NCBI GenBank assembly: GCA_934718085.1
Contig: CAKUZL010000013.1
Span: 1-39,875, forward strand
DNA length: 39,875 bases
DNA from: an uncultured Candidatus Melainabacteria bacterium
GTDB lineage: Bacteria; Cyanobacteriota; Vampirovibrionia; Gastranaerophilales; Gastranaerophilaceae
Direction of reading: 5' to 3'
In this document: positions 16,226 to 24,346 of the stretch, in pieces
Position numbering within the stretch: the stretch's first letter is position 1
How the letters are laid out: each line of letters begins with the position of its first letter
Made by a program: the position numbers and the translations under genes
The notes under the pieces: model-generated
Databases searched by the model: none
Told to the model about the DNA's origin: nothing
Seen by the model: only the letters and a program-made list of their open reading frames with translations

Positions 16226-16363
16226 TGCACGCCGCTCGCCTTTTCGGGTTTGAGGCCGCGCCTCATCACCCTACGCAATTTCGCTCTCTTGAAATTGCTT
16301 TCGGCTCACTTCGTAGGCTGCGCTTTCGCGGGTTGCCCGCAGGTCACCCCGCTTCGCTCCGCC
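16226..16363 (-). repeat. GC-rich modular repeat, copy 2 (inverted relative to copy 1)
   Basis: 16287-16358 is a perfect 72-base inverted match to 41-112. The part at about 16225-16265 matches 1-40. The module order is swapped compared with copy 1. The element abuts the 3' end of the next gene and supplies its TAG stop. Together with copy 1 it brackets hcp, gltX and the whole phosphonate operon. Confidence 0.85.
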
Positions 16364-16648
16364 CTACATAAAATCGCTCCCGCAGTGGGGACAGCGCTTT
16401 GCCGAACGCTTTACGTCTTTTCCGCAACGCAGGCAAACTTTGTACGTTTCGCCCGTTTTCGGTTCATAATTTTTTTCGTGTTCGTTTTGCATTGTCAGCA
16501 TTTTGATTTTTGCCAAACAAAAAATTCTATACGCGAGAAACAGCAAAAACAGCGCAAATATTACGTTATATAGTTTCAGTTCAAAGAAAAGATACGCTGC
16601 GATAAAAGTCAAAACAAGACATCCGAACGGCGAAACCCTGTAAATCAT
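16364..16648 (-). CDS. Small membrane protein with C-terminal zinc ribbon
   Basis: 94 residues. Two hydrophobic helices (about 6-22 and 27-45), then a basic linker and a zinc ribbon CLRC-x11-CPHC at the C-terminus. It overlaps the tsaB stop by 4 bases (ATGA), so it is the last gene of the bamA-tsaE-tsaB operon. The TAG stop lies exactly where repeat copy 2 begins, so the repeat may have trimmed or replaced the original tail. Only two residues follow the final GSD, which is normal for such ribbons, so function is probably kept. The role is unknown; zinc ribbons of this type often bind partner proteins or sense redox state. Confidence 0.8.
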   Translation of the reverse strand: MIYRVSPFGCLVLTFIAAYLFFELKLYNVIFALFLLFLAYRIFCLAKIKMLTMQNEHEKNYEPKTGETYKVCLRCGKDVKRSAKRCPHCGSDFM

Positions 16649-17325
16649 TTAACAACCGCCTTTTTGGAAATTGTTATCGACGGAGGCTGAACGTATTGCG
16701 GTTTCGCTTTTGCCCAGTGAAAATCGTCTTTTGTACCGTTTTTGAGTTTTTCGACGGTTATTTCGTATAAAAATTTGCCGAATTCATCGTTTTTGCCTTC
16801 AAAATTTCTGCTTTCGACGAATTTTTCGTCCAAAAACGCTTTCATAAAGCTGTCCGTCAAGATTTCTCCGTCAAAATTCGACAAAAGTTCATCGATATCG
16901 TCAAGATTGACCGCAAACGGGGCTTTGATTTCGTCGAAACCGTTATAAATTCCCGCATAAGCCTTATTTTTTCGAGCGTTGGTCAAAACCAAAACATTTT
17001 TGCCGTTGCCGGCAAGTCTCGAGATGATGTGCAACGACGAAACAGGCACGAGCATTGCGTCAAGCTGTTGTGCGGCGACTCTTGCGACGGTGTTGCAAAT
17101 TCGAATTCCGGTAAAACTTCCCGGTCCCGCGTTTATCCCGAACGCCGAAATGTCTTGCATTGTAAGGTTTTCTGCCTTCAGGACTTTGATTATTTCGGGG
17201 ATTAAAAAGACGCTGTGGTACTCGTGTTCGGTGGAGTTTACGACAATGTTTTTCAGAATTTTTTCGTCGCGTCCGAGAGTTACGTAGGTTTTGTCGAACG
17301 ATGTGTCAAAAGTCAGGATATTCAC
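16645..17325 (-). CDS. tsaB: tRNA t6A37 biosynthesis protein TsaB
   Basis: 226 residues, ASKHA-fold pseudo-enzyme. It pairs with TsaD and TsaE in adding threonylcarbamoyl to A37 of ANN-decoding tRNAs. Diagnostic stretches: MNILTFDTSFDKTYVTL at the N-terminus and FGINAGPGSFTGIRICNTVA in the centre, the typical TsaB signature. Its ATG overlaps the tsaE stop by 4 bases, and its stop overlaps the zinc-ribbon gene. TsaD is not in this window. Confidence 0.95.
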   Translation of the reverse strand: MNILTFDTSFDKTYVTLGRDEKILKNIVVNSTEHEYHSVFLIPEIIKVLKAENLTMQDISAFGINAGPGSFTGIRICNTVARVAAQQLDAMLVPVSSLHIISRLAGNGKNVLVLTNARKNKAYAGIYNGFDEIKAPFAVNLDDIDELLSNFDGEILTDSFMKAFLDEKFVESRNFEGKNDEFGKFLYEITVEKLKNGTKDDFHWAKAKPQYVQPPSITISKKAVVK

Positions 17326-17816
17326 GATTTCGTCCTCAATTGTTCAAATTTTTGTTCAAACTCGGAGAGAATTTTGTCGGAGTTTTTGCCCGAGCCCGAG
17401 AACGTGAATTCGCGGGCAGTTTCGCCTTTGTAATTTATATTTATCGTAATTTCGTCGAACGGAAGTTCTTCTTTTGACGAAAATTGAGCCCATTCCACGA
17501 AGGTCAGAATTTTGCCTTCGGAGTATTCTTCGAGCTCGTCTTTGACGGTCGAAACGCCTTCGTTTTCGAGGCGATAGAGGTCAAAGTGGTAAATCGGAAG
17601 CTTGCCTGATTTGTATTCGTTCAAAATCACGAAGCTGGGGCTGGTAACTTTTTGTTTCACGCCCAGGAACTTGCAGACTTCTTTGACGAAAGCGGTTTTG
17701 CCGGCGCCGATGTCGCCGTACAGGCAGACGAACGCGCCGCTGTCTTCGACGCATGAGGCAAAGATTTCGGCAATTTTGCGGGTATCGTCAAGATTTTCGC
17801 AAAGGACGGGTTTCAT
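17322..17816 (-). CDS. tsaE: tRNA t6A37 biosynthesis ATPase TsaE
   Basis: 164 residues, P-loop ATPase that drives the TsaBD cycle. Walker A: LYGDIGAGKTAFVKEV (about residues 34-49). Also YHFDLYRLENEG and VEWAQF, typical of TsaE. Start: the ATG at 17816 overlaps the bamA stop (TGATG), giving translational coupling. The N-terminal half is strongly conserved. The C-terminal end (about residues 135-164) is longer and more charged than in short homologues. Confidence 0.95.
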   Translation of the reverse strand: MKPVLCENLDDTRKIAEIFASCVEDSGAFVCLYGDIGAGKTAFVKEVCKFLGVKQKVTSPSFVILNEYKSGKLPIYHFDLYRLENEGVSTVKDELEEYSEGKILTFVEWAQFSSKEELPFDEITININYKGETAREFTFSGSGKNSDKILSEFEQKFEQLRTKS

Positions 17817-19711
17817 CAGAACATATCTCCGATTCCGAAGGTAAACGCGCCTTTGGTGTTGCCTTTGCCGACGTTTGTGAGAGGATAGCCGTAGTCTATG
17901 CTGAGCGGTCCGACGCCGGGGACGTAGACTTTGATTCCCGCACCTGCCGCAATACCGTAGCCCGGACGGTTGTAGATTTTGTCGGTGACGTTGGTTTCAA
18001 ACAATTTTCCGGCATCGACGAACAACGAGAATTTGATATTGTCGAGGAACGGAGCTTTTTTGATTCTGTCGACGAAGAAGAACGGTGTCGTCAATTCGAC
18101 CGAACCCGAAACAAACGAGTTGCCGGTACCGATGGAGCTCATCTTGTAGCCTCTGACCGAATACGGTCCGCCGAGTCTGAACGCCATAACTTCGGGCATT
18201 TCTCCGTGGATAGCTCCGCCTCCGCGTGCGGCGAACGATAACGATGATTTCGACATTACGGGGAAGTATTTTTTCAAACCGCCGGATAAAATTCCGTGGG
18301 TAGTATCAAGATCCGCAAGTCCGATGTTTTCGGTAAATCTTGCCGTCGCAATAATCCCGTCGCGCGGATGAACCGCTCTGTCGCGGGTGTCATAGGTAAG
18401 CGAAGGCGCAAGAGACAGGAACGTTCCGCCCTGCAACTGCTTTGCGCGTTCGGTGAACGGAATGTTGTTTGCGGCGTACAAGCGCCAAATTTGGTTGAAA
18501 TCGCCTTCGGAGACGTTTATGTTTTCGATTCCGACTTTGAACGAACCCGAAAGGTTTTTAAGCGTTCTGAAGTTTCTGGAAGCTACGACTTCCGCGCCGA
18601 ATCGGCGTTCCATTGCGAGGGGAACCTGGTAGCTGGCGTAATCCTGCCAAAAGCCTTTGTACAACATCGAAACGTCCGTTCCGCGAAATCTGGGTTCGTA
18701 CAAGCTGACTTCGCCTTGCAGATTGGCTTTGCTGAGGGTCGAATCGTCGGATGCGATGACCCCGGTACCTGCGAGGAAGTTAAGCGACACGCGCTGACCT
18801 TTGCCCAAAAAATTGTTTTCGACAAACCCCGCCTGACCGAAAAATCCGGTTGCGGTGTCCACGCCCGCGCCGATGCTGACCGTTGCGGTGCGTTGTTCTT
18901 CGAGGTTGATTGTAACGTCGTACAAATCCGAATTATTGTCGCATTTTTCGATGGTTCGATTGACGTCTTTGAACGCTTGCGTACCGTACAATCTTATCAA
19001 ATCTTCTCTTATGGTGTTTTCGTTGTAAACCGTCCCCGGCACGGACAAAATGTTCCGCTCGACGACGTAATCTTTTGTTTTGTTGTTGCCTTCGAATTTA
19101 ACCGAATTGATATGACCTTCGGAAACGTAAAGGTTCACGCAACCGTCGGGGTCGTCCTTGACCGCCGAAACCCTTGCCAAAACGTACCCTTTCGACGCAT
19201 AAAGCTGTTCGATTTTTGCGACGGTTTCGTTAAGAGTATTGATGTTTTGAGGCTTGTCCTCCAAGGGTGCGAGGACTTCGTACAATTCGCCGTCCGAAAT
19301 CACCGAGTTTCCCGTTACGGTGAACTCCGTAATCGGCTTGTTTTCTTCGAGATAAATTTTCAAAACGATTTCGTTTTTGTCGGTCACAACGGGCACGGCG
19401 CGCATATTTTCGGAAAACCAACCGAGCGCGTAGATATCGTTGAGCGCCTGTTGAATCGCGTCTTTGTCGTACGCGTCGCCGACGTGTATTTTCATTGCGT
19501 TTTCGAGCGTTTCGCGCGGAACGGTTTTATTTCCGTCGAACTCCACAAACTTTATGACTTTGCCCGAAACCTTTTTGGGTTTTTGTTTTACGGCAGATTT
19601 TGCTTCGGGCATGCCCGAGGTTGCCCCGTCCTCTATCGCGAGCGAGGGAAGGGTCGTAATCGTTATAAACAGCAGGAGCCCTGCCGTCAGCAGTTTTTTA
19701 TTGAATTTCAT
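17816..19711 (-). CDS. bamA: Outer-membrane assembly factor BamA/Omp85
   Basis: 631 residues, so shorter than the five-POTRA E. coli BamA. Signal peptide (about 1-25, ending SLA). POTRA domains: three can be made out between about residues 50 and 285 (FVEFDGNKTVPRETL, ITEFTVTGNSVISDGEL, INSVKFEGNNKTKDYVV). The C-terminal part is a 16-strand-type barrel containing the conserved VRGY loop (GGPYSVRGYKMSSIG) and ending in an aromatic residue (GIGDMF). It folds and inserts outer-membrane proteins. It heads the operon bamA-tsaE-tsaB-zinc ribbon. The extended -10 promoter lies 32 bases upstream of the ATG. The reduced POTRA number resembles cyanobacterial Omp85. Confidence 0.95.
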   Translation of the reverse strand: MKFNKKLLTAGLLLFITITTLPSLAIEDGATSGMPEAKSAVKQKPKKVSGKVIKFVEFDGNKTVPRETLENAMKIHVGDAYDKDAIQQALNDIYALGWFSENMRAVPVVTDKNEIVLKIYLEENKPITEFTVTGNSVISDGELYEVLAPLEDKPQNINTLNETVAKIEQLYASKGYVLARVSAVKDDPDGCVNLYVSEGHINSVKFEGNNKTKDYVVERNILSVPGTVYNENTIREDLIRLYGTQAFKDVNRTIEKCDNNSDLYDVTINLEEQRTATVSIGAGVDTATGFFGQAGFVENNFLGKGQRVSLNFLAGTGVIASDDSTLSKANLQGEVSLYEPRFRGTDVSMLYKGFWQDYASYQVPLAMERRFGAEVVASRNFRTLKNLSGSFKVGIENINVSEGDFNQIWRLYAANNIPFTERAKQLQGGTFLSLAPSLTYDTRDRAVHPRDGIIATARFTENIGLADLDTTHGILSGGLKKYFPVMSKSSLSFAARGGGAIHGEMPEVMAFRLGGPYSVRGYKMSSIGTGNSFVSGSVELTTPFFFVDRIKKAPFLDNIKFSLFVDAGKLFETNVTDKIYNRPGYGIAAGAGIKVYVPGVGPLSIDYGYPLTNVGKGNTKGAFTFGIGDMF

Positions 19712-19742
19712 ACTTTCTTACAATTCGAATTATCTTGGCAAA

Positions 19743-19751
19743 ATTATAACA
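19743..19751 (-). promoter_or_regulatory. Extended -10 promoter of the bamA operon
   Basis: On the minus strand: TGTTATAAT, a perfect -10 with an upstream TG, about 32 bases before the bamA ATG. No good -35 is seen at the usual distance, as is common for extended -10 promoters. Confidence 0.55.
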
Positions 19752-19904
19752 CATAATCTTTTGAGGTAGTACATTTTTATTAATTAAAAAAACAAAAAAA
19801 TAAGCTCTTTCGGGCGATGCTATTTGCAAACCGTTTATTTTCGGTCAACTTGAGCGTTCCGAGGCAAAAAAAATTTTTTATAAATATTCATCCTTGTCAA
19901 ATAT

Positions 19905-19920
19905 TGTTACAATTGTTACA
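19905..19920. promoter_or_regulatory. Near-palindrome / tandem TTGTTACAA upstream of the 106-residue gene
   Basis: TGTTACAATTGTTACA pairs with its own complement at 14 of 16 positions and contains two tandem ATTGTTAC units. It ends 17 bases upstream of the -35 at 19938, a usual place for an activator. The rest of 19752-19937 is A/T-rich and holds no gene. Confidence 0.4.
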
Positions 19921-19937
19921 AAAACGTTTTATAAATC

Positions 19938-19966
19938 TTTACATTAACACTTTTTTAGTGTATAAT
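19938..19966 (+). promoter_or_regulatory. Sigma-70 promoter of the 106-residue gene
   Basis: TTTACA (19938-19943), 17 bases, perfect TATAAT (19961-19966). The predicted leader is about 65 bases. Confidence 0.8.
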
Positions 19967-20037
19967 TGACCCGTATAGAGTGTGTTTCGGGAACATTTCC
20001 CTTTTCTGCAACGTGTTTCCGAAAAAGAGAGGTTAGT

Positions 20038-20358
20038 GTGAAAGATTACAGCAGCAATGTGTTTCGTGTGAACAAAAAACAACGTGAAGTGCCCACGGAC
20101 AACTTTTATGACGCAAACAAATTCTCGGTTTCCGCAAATTCTGCCGAAGAAACTTCAGCCCGTGAAAGCAAATTTGTCGAATCACCGATGAAAAACCGCT
20201 TCGGCAACGAAATTATGAAATACAAACACGCGGTCAGGTGTTATTGCGCGGACGCCGACTACGGAAGATCCGTTTCCGATTCGCTCGGACTCAATTTCGA
20301 AAGGGTCAAACGAATCGCCAAAAACAACTTCAATACGTACCTTGACGCTTCCTGTTAA
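20038..20358 (+). CDS. Small soluble protein of unknown function
   Basis: 106 residues; no family recognised. Start: GTG at 20038 with GAGAGG five bases upstream. The frame is open further upstream but has no other ribosome-binding site. The first half is polar and Ser/Asn-rich (SSNVFRVNKKQREVP and onward) and likely disordered. The second half (about 50-106) is basic and helical, with YGRSVSDSLGLNFERVKRIA resembling a small helix-turn-helix-like pair. Two Cys (CYC) and a C-terminal Cys are present. The gene is a free-standing unit with near-consensus promoter and a strong terminator, which suggests high expression. A role as a nucleoid or regulatory protein is possible, but this is a guess. 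Confidence 0.75.
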   Translation: MKDYSSNVFRVNKKQREVPTDNFYDANKFSVSANSAEETSARESKFVESPMKNRFGNEIMKYKHAVRCYCADADYGRSVSDSLGLNFERVKRIAKNNFNTYLDASC

Positions 20359-20383
20359 AAAAAGCCCCTTTGAGGGCTTTTTT
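20358..20383 (+). terminator. Rho-independent terminator
   Basis: AAAAAAGCCC, 6-base loop, GGGCTTTTTT, directly overlapping the stop codon of the 106-residue gene. The A and T runs make it potentially bidirectional. Confidence 0.9.
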
Positions 20384-20632
20384 AATGCGCTTTTTCGGAA
20401 GTTCGCACAAAACGTTCGAAAAACCCTTGAATTCTCCGCGTAAAAACCCGCCGAAAGATGACTGCTCAGTCGAAAAACGGTGAATTCCGCGACCGGCGGC
20501 GCGTAAATCAAGAAACCAAAAGATTTCCGCGAGTAAAAATTCTTGTTTCATCGGCAAAATCACGTTTGATTTGCTTCATCGTCAGTTTGCGCATTTGCCG
20601 CGGGTTTCGCCGAAAAATTAATTATTCGTAAG

Positions 20633-20657
20633 GCGGGCGCGGCTCCGCCGCGCCCGC
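20633..20657 (-). terminator. Strong GC hairpin downstream of folC
   Basis: Arms GCGGGCGCGG and CCGCGCCCGC with a 5-base loop. On the minus strand it lies 52 bases past the folC stop and is followed by a T-rich stretch that starts only after about 15 bases, so termination is likely but not textbook. The rest of 20384-20708 holds no recognisable gene. Confidence 0.55.
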
Positions 20658-20708
20658 AACAAATTGCGTCAATCGTTCGAAAAACACATGCAATATTCAC
20701 CGCAAAGC

Positions 20709-22121
20709 TTACAACAAGTCGTTTTCCGCAAAAATTTCACTCAACATGTAAAACGAACCCGTCACGACGACAAATTTTTTCGGGTCGTTTACGACTTTTC
20801 GTATCTCATCTACCGTCGCAATCCGCGTCTTATCAGACTTTACAAGCTTCAACAGCTCCGCCGCGGGCATGCTGCCCGGGTGTCCGAATTGATACAACAA
20901 AATCTCCGAAGTCTCAAGCCCCGCGACGTTTTCGACCGTCGAACATCCTTCGTCCGCGCTTCCGCCGCCGGTTTTGCCCTCGACACAACCCGCGTGCGAT
21001 TTAAAGTTGCTCGAATTGTCAATTCCGTCGTCTGCGCAAAATTCGCCGAAACCACCGCAGTGCGGCTCTTCGACATTTTCGCCGTCGCCGAAAAGGATTT
21101 TTGTCGTTTTTTCGTATTCCTTGGTGTTCAAACTCCCGTAAACCCAGGTAATTCGGCGGTTCGGGAAATAATATTTAAGACTTTCGACAAGTTTTTTTGC
21201 GCCCGCGACATTGTGCGCGCCGTCGACGAGAGTGTTTTTATCCCGCAAATACTGCATTCTGGCGCTCCACTTCACGGTTTTCAAGCCCCGAGCAAAAGCT
21301 TCGTCCGAAATCTTAAACCCTGTCGTTTCATTTGTCGCCCGAACGATTTCCCCGACGATATCGACGTTTTCCGCCTGATAAAGCCCCAAAAGCCCGAACT
21401 CGAGTCGTCCGCGTTCCGTTTCGACAAAATTTTTCCCGTTTTCGTAAAAAATCTTCGCCCGCGGTTCAACCACCCTCACGGAGGCGTTTTTCTCGTCCGC
21501 AACCCGCCGAACAACCGCCAATCCCGCGTTTTTCGCTCCGATAATCGTCAAAACGCCCGGCTTGATTATTCCCGCTTTTTCGAACGCAATTTTCTCGACG
21601 GTATCGCCCAATCTGTCCTTATGGTCAATCGAAATCGACGTAATCACCGTCATCACAGGCTTTTTCACGACGTTTGTCGCGTCAAACCGCCCGCCGAGCC
21701 CCGTTTCGACCACCGCAACGTCAACTTTTTCGTCCGCAAAATATTTAAACGCGCAAGTCGTCAAAAGCTCGAATTCGGTAAGCTTCACCCCGTTTTCGCG
21801 CGCAATCGCCTCGATTTGCCGAATGTTCGCCGAAAAAACTTCGTCCGAAATCGGAACGCCGTCGATTTTCATTCGTTCCGTATACTTAAACAGGTGGGGA
21901 CTCGTATACAGAGCGGTTTTCAGCCCCGCGCACGTAAAAATGTTCGCCGCGGTCGCGCAAACCGAGCCCTTGCCGTTGGTTCCCGCAACATGAACGATTT
22001 TGAGCCGTTCCTGCGGGTTCCCGAGCAGTTCGAGAACTTTTTCGACGTTTTCGAGCCCCAACTTTATGCGAAACTTGTCTTCGCTTTTCAAAAATTTTTC
22101 GGTATCGTTATAATTCGTCAT
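20709..22121 (-). CDS. folC: Folylpolyglutamate synthase / dihydrofolate synthase
   Basis: 470 residues, Mur-ligase superfamily. It adds glutamate to dihydropteroate and folates in the cytoplasm. P-loop VAGTNGKGSVCATAA near residue 50, then YTSPHLFKYTERMKIDG and TGLGGRFDATNV, the FolC signatures. Near the C-terminus, VYGSLNTKEYEKTTKILFGD is followed by about 50 residues rich in Gly, Cys, Ser and acidic residues (HCGGFGEFCADDG and KTGGGSADEGCSTVEN) before LLYQFGHPGSM resumes the normal fold. Most homologues lack this insert. Start: ATG at 22121; an in-frame TTG at 22136 is possible. It overlaps murG by 14 bases and is the last gene of the mur operon. Confidence 0.93.
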   Translation of the reverse strand: MTNYNDTEKFLKSEDKFRIKLGLENVEKVLELLGNPQERLKIVHVAGTNGKGSVCATAANIFTCAGLKTALYTSPHLFKYTERMKIDGVPISDEVFSANIRQIEAIARENGVKLTEFELLTTCAFKYFADEKVDVAVVETGLGGRFDATNVVKKPVMTVITSISIDHKDRLGDTVEKIAFEKAGIIKPGVLTIIGAKNAGLAVVRRVADEKNASVRVVEPRAKIFYENGKNFVETERGRLEFGLLGLYQAENVDIVGEIVRATNETTGFKISDEAFARGLKTVKWSARMQYLRDKNTLVDGAHNVAGAKKLVESLKYYFPNRRITWVYGSLNTKEYEKTTKILFGDGENVEEPHCGGFGEFCADDGIDNSSNFKSHAGCVEGKTGGGSADEGCSTVENVAGLETSEILLYQFGHPGSMPAAELLKLVKSDKTRIATVDEIRKVVNDPKKFVVVTGSFYMLSEIFAENDLL

Positions 22122-23223
22122 TTTGCAAAGTTTCAAGGGTTTCGACTATTTCGCGTTTTGCGTCGGGTTTTGCGTTTTTAAACGACGCTTCGGACATTTT
22201 TTCGACTTCCGCGCGATTTTGCGAATAATATTCAATCGCCCGTGTCAAAACGTCGCCCGTAAATTCCTTATCTTCGTACATAACAGCAAACCCTTTCGAA
22301 ACGGCGCGTTTGGCGTTTTTGGTCTGGTGATCCGCCGCCGCATAAGGGTACGGAACCAACAAACACGCGGCTTTGCACAAATTCAACTCCGACAAACTGA
22401 GCGAACCCGCCCTTGACACAACGATATCCGCCGATTTCAGCGCATAAAACATTTCGTCGAAATAAGGTTTTATCACCAAATTCGTGTTCATATAATAATT
22501 CGGAAAATACTCCGAAATTTCCGCGATAAACGCGTCATAGTTCTTTTTCCCCGTTTGCACGACAAGCTGAACGTCCATCCGCTCGACAATCGCCTGTGCA
22601 GCCTCTATCGCTGCCCTGTTAAGCGTTTTCGCCCCCTGCGAACCGCCCGTCACCATAACGGTAAATTTATCCCGGAGCCCCGTTTTCGCTCGGGCTTCAC
22701 TCTTTGAAACCGTCAAAAACTCCGTCCTCACCGGGTTTCCCGTACAAATAACCTTTTTCGCGTTCAAAAGCGACTTCGACTCTTCGAAAGCAACCGAAAC
22801 GCAATCGGCAAAAGGCGCCGCCGTGCGCGAAACCAACCCCGGAACCGCGTCGCAGTCGTGTATCATCAAAGGTTTCTTCATCAACCCCGCAATGTAAGCC
22901 GCAGGCGCGCTGACGTACCCTCCCGTCGTAAAAACGGCGTCGGGCTTATACTTTAACATATACCCCAAAACCTTCCATAACGAGCATTCCAGACCCCATA
23001 GCCATTTCAAAAACCCGAACCCCGCTTTCCTGGGCATTCCTTTCACGCTGACGGGCAAAAACGTTATCCCGTCGCACTTTCCGACGATTTCGTGCTCCAT
23101 ATTGTTCGGATTCCCGATAAAATAAACCTTATGACCGTGCTTTACAAGCTCCAGAGCCGCCGCAACCGCGGGATATATATGTCCTCCCGTGCCTCCGCCC
23201 GAGACAAAAAATGTTTTACTCAT
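22108..23223 (-). CDS. murG: UDP-N-acetylglucosamine transferase MurG
   Basis: 371 residues, GT28, at the inner face of the membrane. It adds GlcNAc to lipid I to make lipid II. N-terminal glycine loop GGGTGGHIYPAVAAALEL (about residues 9-26). Second domain with TGGSQGAKTLNRAA and the donor-site region SRAGSLSLSELN, followed by PYPYAAADHQTKNA. Start: the ATG at 23223 with GAGGAAG upstream. It overlaps ftsW by 8 bases. Confidence 0.97.
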   Translation of the reverse strand: MSKTFFVSGGGTGGHIYPAVAAALELVKHGHKVYFIGNPNNMEHEIVGKCDGITFLPVSVKGMPRKAGFGFLKWLWGLECSLWKVLGYMLKYKPDAVFTTGGYVSAPAAYIAGLMKKPLMIHDCDAVPGLVSRTAAPFADCVSVAFEESKSLLNAKKVICTGNPVRTEFLTVSKSEARAKTGLRDKFTVMVTGGSQGAKTLNRAAIEAAQAIVERMDVQLVVQTGKKNYDAFIAEISEYFPNYYMNTNLVIKPYFDEMFYALKSADIVVSRAGSLSLSELNLCKAACLLVPYPYAAADHQTKNAKRAVSKGFAVMYEDKEFTGDVLTRAIEYYSQNRAEVEKMSEASFKNAKPDAKREIVETLETLQNDEL

Positions 23224-24346
23224 GTTTCTTCCTCAATGTATATTTAGAAATGTTAAGCAGAATTCCGACCATGCCCATCGTAACCATAACCGACGTACCT
23301 CCGTAGCTGATGAACGGCAAAGGCACGCCCGTAGCGGGTATTGCCGAACTCGACACCGCCATGTTTATGCACGCCTGCAACCCGATGGAAATCGTCAGCC
23401 CCGCCGCAAGCAGTTTTCCGAACATATCCGGCGCTTTTTGAGAAATTCGCATCCCTTCGATAACGAACATTCCGAACAGCCAAATTATACCCAAACACCC
23501 GATAAATCCCCATTCTTCGCCTATCACGGCAAAAATAAAGTCGGTATGCGCTTCGGGAAGCCACTCGAGTTTTTGTTTCGAGTTGCCGTAGCCGACGCCG
23601 AAAATTCCGCCCGAAACGAACGCCAGCAGCGATTGAATGATGTTATACCCCGCACCGTACGGGTCGGATTCGGGATGTCGCCAAATCACAATCCGACTGA
23701 GCTGGTAAGGCTTGATTTTTAAGGCAATCAGCCCTATTCCCGCGCTTGCCGCCGCCATCAAAATTTGCCACGAACCGCCCGCCAAAATGTACATTGCGAC
23801 CGAAACTCCGAACAAAATGATGACCATACTGAGGTTCGGCTGCATTGCCGTAAAAAGTGCCATAACAAGGCAAGGCAGAAAATATTTGACAATTTTTTCC
23901 TGTTCGAAAAGTTTTGAATTGAACCTGAACGCACCCGCCAAAAGCAACGCAAACGCGGGTTTTGTCAACTCCGAGGGCTGAAACTGCAACGGTCCCAAGG
24001 CTATCCACCGTTTTGCTCCGTTTACGGTAACTCCCAACGGGGTAAAGTCAATAAGCGCAAGGAAAACCACCACTATCCACGCCGCGGGAACCGCGTATTC
24101 CAACAATTTTTGGTACTTGAAATTTGCGAAAAATTTCATCAAAAACAAGCCGACAACTATCGATATCAGCTGTTTCCAAGCAAAATCAATCGGCAATTTC
24201 CCGAGAGCGGTGCACTTTGACGCGCCCGCGGACAAAATCATCATGACCCCGATTAAAATCAAAAATCCGGTCACGATAAGAAGCTTTTTGTTCGGTTTGC
24301 CTTTTGCGACGTATATTTCACTGTCTTGCGGTCTTTGTTGCGACAT
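23216..24346 (-). CDS. ftsW: Division-specific peptidoglycan polymerase FtsW (SEDS family)
   Basis: 376 residues, about 10 membrane helices, preceded by a 30-residue polar N-terminus. SEDS signatures: GAKRWIALGPLQFQPSELTK, with the catalytic Asp region at WLPEAHTDFIFAVIGEE, and ATGVPLPFISYGGTS near the end. It polymerises lipid II glycan strands at the septum together with a class b PBP. FtsW is preferred over RodA because of its place between murD and murG. Start: the ATG at 24346 (MSQQRPQD); upstream codons of the frame lie within murD. It overlaps murD by 29 bases. Confidence 0.93.
   Translation of the reverse strand: MSQQRPQDSEIYVAKGKPNKKLLIVTGFLILIGVMMILSAGASKCTALGKLPIDFAWKQLISIVVGLFLMKFFANFKYQKLLEYAVPAAWIVVVFLALIDFTPLGVTVNGAKRWIALGPLQFQPSELTKPAFALLLAGAFRFNSKLFEQEKIVKYFLPCLVMALFTAMQPNLSMVIILFGVSVAMYILAGGSWQILMAAASAGIGLIALKIKPYQLSRIVIWRHPESDPYGAGYNIIQSLLAFVSGGIFGVGYGNSKQKLEWLPEAHTDFIFAVIGEEWGFIGCLGIIWLFGMFVIEGMRISQKAPDMFGKLLAAGLTISIGLQACINMAVSSSAIPATGVPLPFISYGGTSVMVTMGMVGILLNISKYTLRKKHE

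Noticed and set aside
18761..18779. CCCCGGTACCTGC match to the hairpin repeats inside bamA
   Set aside because: A 13-base match in normal barrel coding sequence (LAGTG); no hairpin, so probably chance or codon-driven.
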